64,000 nt of DNA from Halobacteriales archaeon QS_4_69_225 (GTDB taxonomy: Archaea; Halobacteriota; Halobacteria; Halobacteriales; Haloarculaceae), in the NCBI GenBank assembly GCA_003020965.1, contig PXRL01000015.1:1-64000 (forward strand), in the 5' to 3' direction. Made by a program: the position numbers and the translations under genes. Under the pieces are notes generated by a model. That model had not been told where the DNA came from and made no database searches. It worked only from the letters and a program-made list of their open reading frames with translations. Below are positions 20,772 through 28,463 of the stretch, piece by piece (position 1 is the stretch's first letter; every line of letters begins with the position of its first letter).

Positions 20772-21185
20772 TCACCGGTCGGAGTCGACGGGCGTACCCT
20801 TCTCCGTCGGCGGCGCCACGTGGTCGACGTACTCCTCGACGGACGGCTCGGCCACCCGGACGCGGACGCGGATGTCTCCCAGCTCGCTCTCGTCGCCGAC
20901 CGCGAAGTTGACGACGCCGCGGAAGGCCGCCTGTTTCTTCAGCCGGAACTCGAAGACGTCGCCGTCCCGACCGGCGAAGAACTGCCCGCGGGCCGTGTCG
21001 AGGATGGCCTGTTCGTGGAGCCGCTCGGAGAACCGTTCCATGCCGTGGCAGGTGCCGACCAGCTCCCCCGGCCGGGACTCGATGTCGGCCTCCGGGAAGA
21101 GGTCGTGGACCGCGTCGGCCACCCGGTCGGTCACCTCGGTGTCGTTGACCGGCGCCGTCACCCGGACGTCGACGCTGTAGATCAC
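20772..21185 (-). CDS. UPF0201 family protein
   Basis: A 137-residue archaeal protein (MIYSVDVRVTAPVNDTEV...), resembling ribosomal protein L5-like folds in known UPF0201 structures. It starts at a GTG that overlaps the stop of the upstream UPF0200 gene (GTGA), so the two are translationally coupled; in some archaea the two are a single fused protein, which supports a joint function. An RNA-related role has been suggested for the family, not proven. Confidence 0.85.
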   Translation of the reverse strand: MIYSVDVRVTAPVNDTEVTDRVADAVHDLFPEADIESRPGELVGTCHGMERFSERLHEQAILDTARGQFFAGRDGDVFEFRLKKQAAFRGVVNFAVGDESELGDIRVRVRVAEPSVEEYVDHVAPPTEKGTPVDSDR

Positions 21186-21715
21186 TCCAGCACCTCCCGG
21201 ACCCGCCGGCGGAACGCCTCGAGCGTCCCGGTGTTGTCGACGGTGACGTCGGCGCGGTCCATCGCCTCTCCGAGGCCGAATCCGAGCTCGCGTTCGTCCC
21301 GCTCGGCGAGGGCTTCCCCGCCATCGACGTCGTCGCGGCCGCGGGCCTCGAGCCGGCATCTGCGAACCTCGAACGGCGCCTCGATGCTGACCAGCAGGAA
21401 GTCGTCGCCGAACCGTTCCTCGAAAACCTCGACTTCGACGTCCGAGCGGATGCCGTCGACGAGGACGGTATCGGCCGTCTCCAGGGCCGTCTCGACGTGC
21501 GGCAGCGACGCCTCGGCGATCGCCGTCGGGCCGTTCTCCTCGCGGAGCGCCCGCGCCACCTCGCCGTGGTGTTCGGCGGGGTCGAGCCCCCGGTCGCGGC
21601 ACGCCGCCCGGATGACGTCGCCCATCGTGACGACCGGGACGTCGGACTCCTCGGCGACGGTCGCGAACTCGCCCTTCCCGCTGCCGGCCAGCCCGACGGT
21701 TCCGATGACTCGCAT
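21182..21715 (-). CDS. UPF0200 family P-loop kinase-like protein
   Basis: A 177-residue P-loop protein of the nucleotide/dephospho-CoA kinase class. Walker A is GLAGSGKGE, followed by TMGDVIRAACRDRG and VLVDGIRSDVEVEVF, typical of UPF0200. The ATG at 21715 has GGTTAAGC about 27 bases upstream. It is the first gene of a two-gene operon with UPF0201. The phosphoryl acceptor is unknown. Confidence 0.85.
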   Translation of the reverse strand: MRVIGTVGLAGSGKGEFATVAEESDVPVVTMGDVIRAACRDRGLDPAEHHGEVARALREENGPTAIAEASLPHVETALETADTVLVDGIRSDVEVEVFEERFGDDFLLVSIEAPFEVRRCRLEARGRDDVDGGEALAERDERELGFGLGEAMDRADVTVDNTGTLEAFRRRVREVLE

Positions 21716-21741
21716 TCGTCGGCGATAGTCCGAGCGGCCGC

Positions 21742-22179
21742 TTAACCGCTTTGTTCGCCGGCCGCGAGCACCGACGGCTGGCCGCCCGACGCCGTCGTCG
21801 AGTAGGCGTACAGGAGGCCGACCACGAGGCCGAAGGCGGCGGCCTGCACCGCGCCGTCGACCGAGGCGTACTCCGCGAGCGGCTTGCCGACCTGTGGCCC
21901 CCACCAGACGAGAAATCCGTAGACGACGCCCATCGGGGCGCCGGTCCGGGGGTCCGCGGCCAGTCGCTCGATCCGGGCGACCGAGGCGGCGCCGGCGTAC
22001 AGCAGCCCCCAGAGCACGGCGTACGGAATCAGCCCGAACAGCGGAAAGAGGTCCTGTCCGCCGACCACGACGCTGAACGCGATCATCGGAATCACCCCCG
22101 CGACGCCGATTCCGACCCCGGTGTGCCACGTCTCAACGACGCCGCGACCCACGCCCTCGGTTCTCCTGCTCGTCGCCAT
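21742..22179 (-). CDS. Small haloarchaeal membrane protein
   Basis: A 145-residue protein with about four hydrophobic segments (GVGIGVAGVIPMIAFSVVVGG, FPLFGLIPYAVLWGLLYAGA, PMGVVYGFLVWWGPQVG, AAAFGLVVGLLYAYS). Similar unnamed proteins are common in haloarchaea. TTTAATACT about 27 bases before the ATG fits a leaderless transcript. No function can be given. Confidence 0.75.
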   Translation of the reverse strand: MATSRRTEGVGRGVVETWHTGVGIGVAGVIPMIAFSVVVGGQDLFPLFGLIPYAVLWGLLYAGAASVARIERLAADPRTGAPMGVVYGFLVWWGPQVGKPLAEYASVDGAVQAAAFGLVVGLLYAYSTTASGGQPSVLAAGEQSG

Positions 22180-22324
22180 GACGACGATGGTCCGGGCCGA
22201 GTATTAAATCGCCGCGCGCTATCGACGGCCGATCTTGCCGCATCTGTCCGTCTCTCCGGAAACGGAGTCGCCCGACGACCTGCTTCGCAACGTCCGTACA
22301 GTTCTGTCCAGCAGCACTGCACGA

Positions 22325-22484
22325 GGGCACGCAGTTCAGTCCGGACAGAGCGTCGGAGTTCTATCCGCGTCGCCTTCGCGGTGCGGGAAGACATCCGATG
22401 GCCGTGGGTTCGAATTCCGAAAGACTCGCTCCGCTCGTCTTTCGGCGTTCGCGAACCTGCGGTTCGCTCACTCCCATCGTGCCC
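22325..22484 (+). pseudogene. Broken tRNA-Arg(TCT)-like gene with a 57-bp insert in the T-arm
   Basis: Starts GGGCACGCAGTTCAGTCCGG and follows the functional tRNA-Arg at 22572 nearly base for base through the anticodon arm and the intron (TCCGCGTCGC...GGGAAGAC), with D-stem and anticodon-stem changes that weaken pairing. After GGGTTCGAAT (ending 22415) a 57-base block (22416-22472) intervenes before CCCATCGTGCCC. The T-stem and acceptor stem are therefore split and the gene cannot make a normal tRNA. Confidence 0.88.
22416..22472 (+). repeat. 57-bp twin-hairpin insert, copy 1 (tRNA-Arg)
   Basis: Begins TCCGAAAGACTCGCTCCGCT and ends GGTTCGCTCACT. Hairpin 1 pairs CCGAAAGAC with GTCTTTCGG; hairpin 2 pairs GCGAAC with GTTCGC. 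It lies exactly at the T-loop/T-stem junction (between tRNA positions 60 and 61). Four other inserts of identical length occur in the window. Confidence 0.85.
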
Positions 22485-22537
22485 GGTCGTCGACCACCGG
22501 GAAGCCGCCGATTCGGGCGACAACTCTTCTCCGCAAC

Positions 22538-22547
22538 GTCTTTTTAG
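22538..22547 (+). promoter_or_regulatory. TATA-like box of tRNA-Arg
   Basis: TCTTTTTAGG lies 25-34 bases before the mature 5' end of the tRNA at 22572, at the usual position for an archaeal tRNA promoter. The broken copy at 22325 has no comparable box. Confidence 0.55.
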
Positions 22548-22571
22548 GCTCGGGCCGGAACGAGGTCTCAA

Positions 22572-22674
22572 GGGCACGTAGCTCAGTCCGGATAGAGCGT
22601 CGGACTTCTATCCGCGTCGCGTTTGCGTCGCGGGAAGACATCCGATGGCCGTGGGTTCGAATCCCATCGTGCCC
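22572..22674 (+). tRNA. tRNA-Arg(TCT) with intron
   Basis: Acceptor GGGCACG pairs with CGTGCCC, D-arm GCTC...GAGC, anticodon stem TCGGA/TCCGA with loop C-T-TCT-A | A, T-arm GTGGG-TTCGAAT-CCCAT. A 29-base intron (22611-22639) sits at the canonical position 37/38. Mature length is 74 bases without CCA. The gene decodes AGA (and AGG weakly). Confidence 0.93.
22611..22639 (+). other. Intron of tRNA-Arg(TCT)
   Basis: 29 bases between A37 and A38. Its ends (TCCGCG and CGCGGGA) pair with each other and with exon sequence, as needed for the bulge-helix-bulge recognised by archaeal splicing endonuclease. The same intron with compensating differences is kept in the broken copy upstream. Confidence 0.8.
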
Positions 22675-22711
22675 GTGAAGCCGCCGAGCGACAGTGAGCA
22701 GCAGCGGCACC

Positions 22712-22857
22712 GGGATTCGAGGCCCGGAAGTCACAGCCCGCACAGCGAGCGAAGCGAGCGAGCAGGACCGTCTTCCTCCGGTTCGAATTCCGAAAGATTC
22801 GCTCCGCTCGTCTTTCGGCGTTCGCGAACTCGCGGTTCGCTCACTCCCATCGTGCCC
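22712..22857 (+). pseudogene. tRNA-Arg 3'-end fragment with inverted T-arm and 57-bp insert
   Basis: Contains an inverted T-arm-like GGGATTCGAGGCC (22712-22724), a hairpin-rich spacer, GGTTCGAAT (22780-22788), a 57-base insert (22789-22845) and the tRNA-Arg 3' end CCCATCGTGCCC (22846-22857). Nothing of the tRNA upstream of the T-arm is left. The architecture equals that of the tRNA-Asp fragments at 30.4-30.9 kb. Confidence 0.82.
22789..22845 (+). repeat. 57-bp twin-hairpin insert, copy 2 (tRNA-Arg fragment)
   Basis: Nearly identical to copy 1 (TCCGAAAGATTCGCTCCGCT at the start, GGTTCGCTCACT at the end), with differences limited to hairpin arms and loops, and the same total length. Confidence 0.85.
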
Positions 22858-23049
22858 GCTGTTCTGCGAGGAGCGGACGCGGCGAGCAAACGGCGAACGG
22901 AGATGGCTTCGGACCCCCGAGACGAGCGTTGCGGGTCCCGCCATCGAGGTCGAGTCGATACCCGACCGTCCCGGAGAGGGCAGCCGGATTGCGACCGAGG
23001 TCGTTCCCGGATCGCGTGGATTGAACAACCCCGGGCGCCACGGAGTCTC

Positions 23050-23235
23050 ATGGACACCCGGCACATTCGGGCGGGTATCGGCCTCGTCCTGCTCTACTTT
23101 GCAGTTCTGGTCGGCGGGTTGTATGTCGGACTGCTAGAGCCGCGGGCAGCCGTCGTCGTGTCGACAGGATCGTCGATCATTCTGATCATGATAGGAGGCG
23201 TCTTGGGCAGACTTCTGTTGCACGGCGAGCTGTAA
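23050..23235 (+). CDS. Small two-helix membrane protein
   Basis: A 61-residue protein (MDTRHIRAGIGLVLLYFAVL...) with two hydrophobic segments: IGLVLLYFAVLVGGLYVGLL and VVVSTGSSIILIMIGGVLGR. It is typical of the many tiny membrane proteins of haloarchaea. The frame is also open far upstream through tRNA fragments but that part is not coding. Confidence 0.6.
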   Translation: MDTRHIRAGIGLVLLYFAVLVGGLYVGLLEPRAAVVVSTGSSIILIMIGGVLGRLLLHGEL

Positions 23236-23419
23236 CGTGACGACCGATGGGTGCCGCGCCGGACCCGCGGCGGCCGCACGACCGGCGCGGTGTCACTATC
23301 TGATTCTCTGTTTGGAATGTATCCAACCTGTGGGACAAAATATGATCGTCCATCGCTTTTGTCGGCATCGTTTAATCCACACGAACAGCAAGTAGCCTAT
23401 TAGGTCGTATATACGGAAG

Positions 23420-23427
23420 TTTTATTA
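23420..23427 (+). promoter_or_regulatory. TATA-like box in a decayed region
   Basis: TTTTATTA stands out in the sequence and lies 27-34 bases before the ATG at 23454, so a transcript probably starts near that codon. Confidence 0.45.
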
Positions 23428-23453
23428 CCTATCCACCTCTCGGACGTCTCGTA

Positions 23454-23564
23454 ATGCCCGGAAACGATCGACCGTACGCAGAGGTCGTCGGTGCGTCGGC
23501 ACTCGTTGCCGTCGGTCGCCGGCGGCCGACGCGCCCGGAGGAGGTGAGACGCCGCGCCCGGTGA
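23454..23564 (+). CDS. Possible 36-aa ORF or truncated gene start
   Basis: MPGNDRPYAEVVGASALVAV followed by Arg/Pro-rich residues and a stop. The first 20 residues look like the start of a membrane protein; the rest looks like an out-of-frame read, so a frame change near 23515 in a former longer gene is likely. The promoter upstream is the main support. The remainder of 23236-23793 shows no convincing gene. Confidence 0.3.
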   Translation: MPGNDRPYAEVVGASALVAVGRRRPTRPEEVRRRAR

Positions 23565-23793
23565 CGTCGCTCTGGTGCGGCCTGTCATCGAGTCCGGCGA
23601 CGCCGGGGCCCGTCGCCGACTCGGTTCCGTGACCGGTGTGCTCCAGCGCGGCCCCACGTCGCGCCGTCGCTCGCCGCGGCGGTGATGTCTCGTCGTCGGC
23701 GAGGCGGAGACGCCGGCGGCGGGGTCCGTTTCTCGACTCGACCGCGACGCCAGCGGTCTCGGACTGTCGGGGTGTGGGATGTACCCGGTTGCC

Positions 23794-23843
23794 GCTACTC
23801 GTCGAAGTTCTTCTCGAACCGGAAGGTTCCGTCACGCTGGACG
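23794..23843 (-). pseudogene. Remnant copy of the aminopeptidase 3' end
   Basis: Fifty bases that repeat the last codons of the M29 aminopeptidase gene at 23906: on the minus strand it ends RDGTFRFEKNFDE-stop against RDGTFRFEEGFEE-stop in the intact gene. The central 29 bases are identical. Between this copy and the gene is a hairpin (CGACGGCC 23862-23869 with GGCCGTCG 23881-23888). Confidence 0.75.
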
Positions 23844-23905
23844 ACTTGCACGAACCTTTTCCGACGGCCTCGCTCCGCTCGGCCGTCGAAAACGTTCATG
23901 AAAAC

Positions 23906-24997
23906 CTATTCCTCGAACCCCTCTTCGAACCGGAAGGTTCCGTCACGCTGGACGATTCCCCCGTCGACCTCGATGTAGGAGTCTTCGGACATGTCGACGA
24001 TCATGTCGACGTGGACCGCCGACTGGTTGGCCTCGCGGTTCTCGCCGACGGTGTCGTCGTAGGCGCGGCCGACGGCCATGTGGACGGTGTCGCCCATCTT
24101 CTCGTCGAACAGCATGTTGTAGCTGAACCGATCGATGTCGCGGTTCATCCCGATGCCGAGTTCGCCGAGGCGGCTGGCGCCGGCGTCGGTGTTCAGCACC
24201 TCCGTCAGGAGGTCTTCGTTCTGGTCGGCGGCGTGGTCGACGACCTCGCCGTCTTCGAAGACGAGGTGGGCGCCGGTGATTTCGCGGCCCTGGTGGTACA
24301 GCGGCTTGTCGAACAGCACCTCGCCCTCGACGCTGTCGACGACGGGCGCGGTGAACACCTCGCCGCCGGGGAGGTTGTTCTCGCCGTAGTCGTTGATGGT
24401 GTGCATCCCGTCGACGGACATCCGCACGTCGGTGGTGTCGCCGGAGACGATCCGCACCTCGTTCGCGGGATCGAGGAGTTCGACCATCTGCTGTTGGTGC
24501 TCCCGGACCGCCCCCCAGTCCTTGTTGATGGCGTCCCAGACGAAGTTCCGGTAGCCGTCGGTGCTCATGCCCGCGAGCTGTGCGCCGGCCCGGGAGGGAA
24601 ACTGCGTGAGACACCACCGCTTCGACAGCGCGACCTCCTGGACGGGACGGCGGGCGGCCGTTGCCGTCGCCTGCGTTTCGGGGTCGACGTCGCCCTGCTC
24701 GGTGGCGTTCGTCTCCGCCCGCACGCGCAGGAGGACGTCGCTTTCCTCGTACAGCGCCTGCAGGTGCGTCGGCGTCTCGATGTCGTCGTCGTCGGCGGCC
24801 TTCAGGTACGCTCGCGAAGCGCGGCTGTCCTTCGCGAGGTAGACCGGCGTCGCCCCCCGGTCGCCGACGGCCTCGTGGAGCGCGACGGCGAGGTCCTCGG
24901 CGACGCTCGGCGCGCTGATGACGACGTTGTCGCCCGGCTGGACGTCGGTGGAGTGCTCGACGACGGTCTCGGCGTGCTCGCGGATGCGCGGGTCCAT
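23906..24997 (-). CDS. M29-family aminopeptidase
   Basis: A 363-residue metallo-aminopeptidase of the thermophilic T/S family. Metal-site motifs are visible: the region around GEVFTAPVVDSVEG supplies a Glu ligand, GELGIGMN another, and DRFSYNMLFDEKMGDTVHMAVGRAY with HVDMIVDM the His/Asp ligands. Two in-frame starts exist; ATG 24997 is chosen because a TATA-like GTATAT is about 27 bases before it. The gene stands alone, convergent with nothing, and its 3' end is partly duplicated 62 bases downstream. Confidence 0.9.
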   Translation of the reverse strand: MDPRIREHAETVVEHSTDVQPGDNVVISAPSVAEDLAVALHEAVGDRGATPVYLAKDSRASRAYLKAADDDDIETPTHLQALYEESDVLLRVRAETNATEQGDVDPETQATATAARRPVQEVALSKRWCLTQFPSRAGAQLAGMSTDGYRNFVWDAINKDWGAVREHQQQMVELLDPANEVRIVSGDTTDVRMSVDGMHTINDYGENNLPGGEVFTAPVVDSVEGEVLFDKPLYHQGREITGAHLVFEDGEVVDHAADQNEDLLTEVLNTDAGASRLGELGIGMNRDIDRFSYNMLFDEKMGDTVHMAVGRAYDDTVGENREANQSAVHVDMIVDMSEDSYIEVDGGIVQRDGTFRFEEGFEE

Positions 24998-25110
24998 GGC
25001 CGTCACTGAGGGGGGCGATCATATACTCATTCGGATGTACGGTCGGCGGCCGGGTCGGCGACCGAAGAAGGCAGGTAGGTATAAGTCGCCGCTCCACGTA
25101 CCGCCGGGCG

Positions 25111-25398
25111 ATGTGGAACGGTCGGGATCGGGCCGAGGTGACCTGTATCGCCTGTGGCGAGGAGGTCCCGCGGTCGTCCGCCCGCGAGTACGACAAACAC
25201 GGCGACCGCTGGACCCGGGAAGACAAGAAGTTCGAACACCTCTGTAAGTCCTGTCACCGGGAGCTCTGCCACCAGCCCCGCGGCGACCTGGAGGACGTCC
25301 TCGCGGAGATCGACACGGCCGGCACCCGCGAGCGGTTCCTCGAACGGTACGTCGAGATCGTCGAAGCCGAACGCGACCGCCCGGACTCCCAGGAGTAA
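25111..25398 (+). CDS. Zinc-ribbon-like haloarchaeal protein
   Basis: A 95-residue protein with two CxxC knuckles, CIACGEEVPRSSAREYDKHG and CKSCHRELCHQPR, separated by 37 residues, followed by a helical acidic tail. This fits a small zinc-binding protein; conserved relatives are known in haloarchaea without assigned function. GTATAAGT (about 25078-25085) gives a leaderless promoter. RNase R follows on the same strand 110 bases later. Confidence 0.75.
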   Translation: MWNGRDRAEVTCIACGEEVPRSSAREYDKHGDRWTREDKKFEHLCKSCHRELCHQPRGDLEDVLAEIDTAGTRERFLERYVEIVEAERDRPDSQE

Positions 25399-25508
25399 CG
25401 CCGCACCACTGCTGGAGCCGGCGACGGCGGCTCCGACGGGACGGAGGCTTCCCGGCTCCGCGGCTCCGCCTCCCAACGCCTAACTACCTCTCCACACAAC
25501 GCTACGAC

Positions 25509-26813
25509 ATGAGCGACAGCGACGACCAAGCGTACGCCGGCACCGCGGAGGGCCAGGGCCCCGTCCGCGTCGACGAGGAACTCGCCCGGCACCTCGAAAA
25601 CAAGCGCGAGGAGCTGTTCGAGGAGTTCGAGATCCGCGACGAGTTCCCGCCGGCGGTGCTCTCGGAGGCCGAAGCGCGGGCATCCGACCCCGAAGGCGAC
25701 ATCGAGGACGAACTCGAAGAGCGCCGGGACCTCCGGGACCTCACGACCTGGACGACCGACCCGGCCGACGCCCAGGACTTCGACGACGCCATCTCCGTCG
25801 AGAAGACCGACGACGGCTACCGGCTGTGGGTCCACATCGCCGACGTCACCCACTACGTGACGCCGGAGACGGCGATGTGGGAGGAGGCCCTCGAGCGCGG
25901 CAACACCGTCTACCTGCCGGGCTACACCATCCACATGCTGCCGCCGATCCTCGCGGAGACGGTCTGCTCGCTCGTGCCGAACGAGGATCGCCTGGCCCAC
26001 ACCGTCGAGATGCACATCGACGACGAGACGCTCTCCCACGAGTCCATCGACATCTACAAGTCGGTCATCCACTCCGACGCCCGCCAGACGTACAACGACT
26101 GCGAGGACAGACTGGAGGATCCCGACGCGCCGCTGCACGAGGAGAACCACCTCGCGTACGAACTCGCCGAGAAGCTCCACGAACAGCGCAAGGAGGACGG
26201 CTCGCTCGTGCTCAACCCCAAGCGGGACCGCGCCCACACCATCATCGAGGAGTGCATGCTGAAGGCCAACAAGGCCGTCACCCACACCCTCCAGTGGGAC
26301 ATGGGCGTCGAGGCGATGTTCCGGGTCCATCCGCAGCCGACGCCGCAGGAGTGGAACGAGGCGCTGCAGGAGATCCAGGACCTCGACGGGGTGTCGGTGC
26401 CGGCCGACTCCTGGGACGACCCCCGGAAGGCCGTCAACGCCACGCTGGAGGACGCCCCCGGCCGCCAGCTCGACAAGATCCAGTGGGCCGTCATGAAGGT
26501 GATGCCGCGGGCGAAGTACATGTCCGACCCCTTCGGCGGCCACCACGCGCTGAACTTCGAGATCTACGGCCACTTCACCTCGCCCATTCGCCGCCTGTCG
26601 GACCTCGTCAACCACTGGATCGTCTACACCGACGAGGTGCCGGAGGGCATCGCCGACCTCTGCGATCACGCCAGCGAGAAGCAACAGGACGGCGAGACCT
26701 GCGAGCGCATCTACAAGGACTTCCTCGAGGAGGTCGGCCTCGACGCCCACGCCATCAACGACCGCGGCCTCGAGGTCGTCGAGGACCCCGACGAGGCCGA
26801 CCACACGGTCTGA
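25509..26813 (+). CDS. rnr: RNase R-family exoribonuclease (RNB domain only)
   Basis: A 434-residue protein consisting of the catalytic RNB domain. The metal-binding aspartates are in TDPADAQDFDDAIS (about residues 82-95), and the RNA channel residues in HFTSPIRRLSDLVNH. Bacterial RNase R/II carry cold-shock and S1 domains; here only a short acidic N-terminus precedes RNB, as in characterised haloarchaeal RNase R, which degrades RNA 3' to 5' in the absence of an exosome in these archaea. Confidence 0.93.
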   Translation: MSDSDDQAYAGTAEGQGPVRVDEELARHLENKREELFEEFEIRDEFPPAVLSEAEARASDPEGDIEDELEERRDLRDLTTWTTDPADAQDFDDAISVEKTDDGYRLWVHIADVTHYVTPETAMWEEALERGNTVYLPGYTIHMLPPILAETVCSLVPNEDRLAHTVEMHIDDETLSHESIDIYKSVIHSDARQTYNDCEDRLEDPDAPLHEENHLAYELAEKLHEQRKEDGSLVLNPKRDRAHTIIEECMLKANKAVTHTLQWDMGVEAMFRVHPQPTPQEWNEALQEIQDLDGVSVPADSWDDPRKAVNATLEDAPGRQLDKIQWAVMKVMPRAKYMSDPFGGHHALNFEIYGHFTSPIRRLSDLVNHWIVYTDEVPEGIADLCDHASEKQQDGETCERIYKDFLEEVGLDAHAINDRGLEVVEDPDEADHTV

Positions 26814-26895
26814 CACGGATCGCCGTCGCGGTCGGGCCGGGCCGGGCAAGCGCGACGCGGCCGTCCGAGAGCCGGCACCGCCGGCCGCGCGCAGC

Positions 26896-26905
26896 AAGTA
26901 TATGA
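26896..26905 (+). promoter_or_regulatory. TATA box of the surface protein/ABC operon
   Basis: AGTATATGAA lies 26-35 bases before the GTG at 26931, which supports that unusual start codon and a leaderless transcript. Confidence 0.6.
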
Positions 26906-26930
26906 ATTTTCGCCCCGTAGGCGGCGTACT

Positions 26931-28463
26931 GTGCGCCGTACGCTCGTTGCTCTCGTAACGCTCGCTATCTGTCTGTCGGTGCTGTCGCCGCTCGCCGTCG
27001 GTCAGGAGGTCCCCGACGCCCGGTTGACCGTCGACGACGTGACCGTCGCGCCGGACCGCCCGACGACGGGCGAGCCGACGACCGTCACCGCCGACGTCGC
27101 CCTCTCGGCGGGAGCGGACTCGGCGGTCGAACTCGACCGGGTGTCGCTGCACGACGCCGACGGGAACCGACTCGCCGTGGCGGGCGCCCCGGGGTCGCTG
27201 TCGCCCGGCGACACCACGACGGTCGACCTCGTCGCCGAGTTCGGGACGGCCGGCCGCAAGAACCTCACCCTGGAGGCGACCGGAACCGACCAGAACGGCG
27301 AGTCGGTCGAGGTCCGGCGGCCGGTGACGGTCGTCGTCGAGGACTCCCCGCCGGGGATCAGCATCGACGCGAACCTCGTCGAGGGCGTCGAGTCGCCGGT
27401 GACGGTGACGGTCGCCAACCCCTCGGTCGACGCGGTCCGGAACGTCGAGATCGTCACGCTCTACGGCGACAGCATCGACGACCGGGCGTTCGTGCCGGCC
27501 ATCGCCGCCGGCGGGACCGCGGTGACGAACCTCACGGTGACGCCGACCGGAAACGGCGCCGACGTCGGCGTCCGGGTCGGCTACACGACGACGACGGGCG
27601 ACCGGCAGTACACCGTCCGCCGGGCCGACCTCGATGTCGAACCGCTCCGGGACGACGTCGCCGTCGAGGTCCGGCCCGTCCGGGAGGACGACGCCGTCGA
27701 CGCGGCCGACGCCGGTGGAATCGGCAGCCTCGTCGGCGGTGGCGGCGGCGCCGGCCTCCAGCAACAGAACGACGACGAGGAGCAGACGGCTCCCGAGCGG
27801 GTCGAAGTCGCGGTCACCAACTTCGGCAACGCCCGGGTGGACGGGACCGTCGTCGGGCCGGCCGGCGACGGCCCGTTGCCCCGCCGGTTCGTCGGCAGCG
27901 TCGCCCCCGGCGAAACCGAGACGGCGACCGTCGACCTCGCGAGGGTGCCCCGGGGCGACCTCGAGGTAGCCGTCAGCTACCGCATCGACGACGAGGAACG
28001 GCAGAGCACGACGACGTACGACTACCGGCCGGCGACGGCCGCCGTCGCGCTCACCGGCATCGACGTCAGCAGGAACGGCGAGCGGGTCAACGTCTCCGGC
28101 AACGCCGGCAACACGGGTCAGGCGCCGATCACCGGCGTCGTCGTCGCCGTCGCCGACGGCGAGGGCGTCCGGCCGACGTACCCCCGGCGGGACTACTTCG
28201 TCGGGACCGTCGACGGCAGCGAGTTCGCCCCCTTCGAGCTGACGGCGCGGGCCACCGACAACGCTTCCTCGGTGCCGGTCGAGGTCACCTACCGGGTCGA
28301 CGGCCGGCAGTACACCGAACGGACCGAGTTCCCGCTACCGGAGCCGGACGACGGCGGCGGCGGGATCGCCGGGTTGGCGCCGCTTGCGGTCGGCGCCGGC
28401 GTCGCCCTCACGCTCGGGGCCGGCGCGGTCGTCCTCCTGCCGCTGTACTACCTGCGACGATGA
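26931..28463 (+). CDS. CARDB-like surface protein, partner of an ABC transporter
   Basis: A 510-residue protein starting at a GTG. A Sec-type signal (LVALVTLAICLSVLSPLAVG) is followed by several immunoglobulin-like beta domains with the CARDB pattern (VTVTVANPSVDAVRNVEI; VEVAVTNFGNARVDGTVV; VNVSGNAGNTGQAPITGV), and a C-terminal membrane helix (LAPLAVGAGVALTLGAGAVV). A Gly/Gln spacer sits near residue 270. The stop overlaps the ATG of the ABC ATPase, so the three genes form an operon; such proteins are presumed to be extracellular partners of MacB-like exporters. Substrate unknown. Confidence 0.8.
   Translation: MRRTLVALVTLAICLSVLSPLAVGQEVPDARLTVDDVTVAPDRPTTGEPTTVTADVALSAGADSAVELDRVSLHDADGNRLAVAGAPGSLSPGDTTTVDLVAEFGTAGRKNLTLEATGTDQNGESVEVRRPVTVVVEDSPPGISIDANLVEGVESPVTVTVANPSVDAVRNVEIVTLYGDSIDDRAFVPAIAAGGTAVTNLTVTPTGNGADVGVRVGYTTTTGDRQYTVRRADLDVEPLRDDVAVEVRPVREDDAVDAADAGGIGSLVGGGGGAGLQQQNDDEEQTAPERVEVAVTNFGNARVDGTVVGPAGDGPLPRRFVGSVAPGETETATVDLARVPRGDLEVAVSYRIDDEERQSTTTYDYRPATAAVALTGIDVSRNGERVNVSGNAGNTGQAPITGVVVAVADGEGVRPTYPRRDYFVGTVDGSEFAPFELTARATDNASSVPVEVTYRVDGRQYTERTEFPLPEPDDGGGGIAGLAPLAVGAGVALTLGAGAVVLLPLYYLRR

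Noticed and set aside
23636-25009. A long plus-strand frame of 457 codons opposite the aminopeptidase
   Set aside because: It is the mirror of the minus-strand coding sequence in G+C-rich DNA, rich in Val/Asp/Gly/Arg with no domain, while the minus strand encodes a recognisable M29 enzyme.
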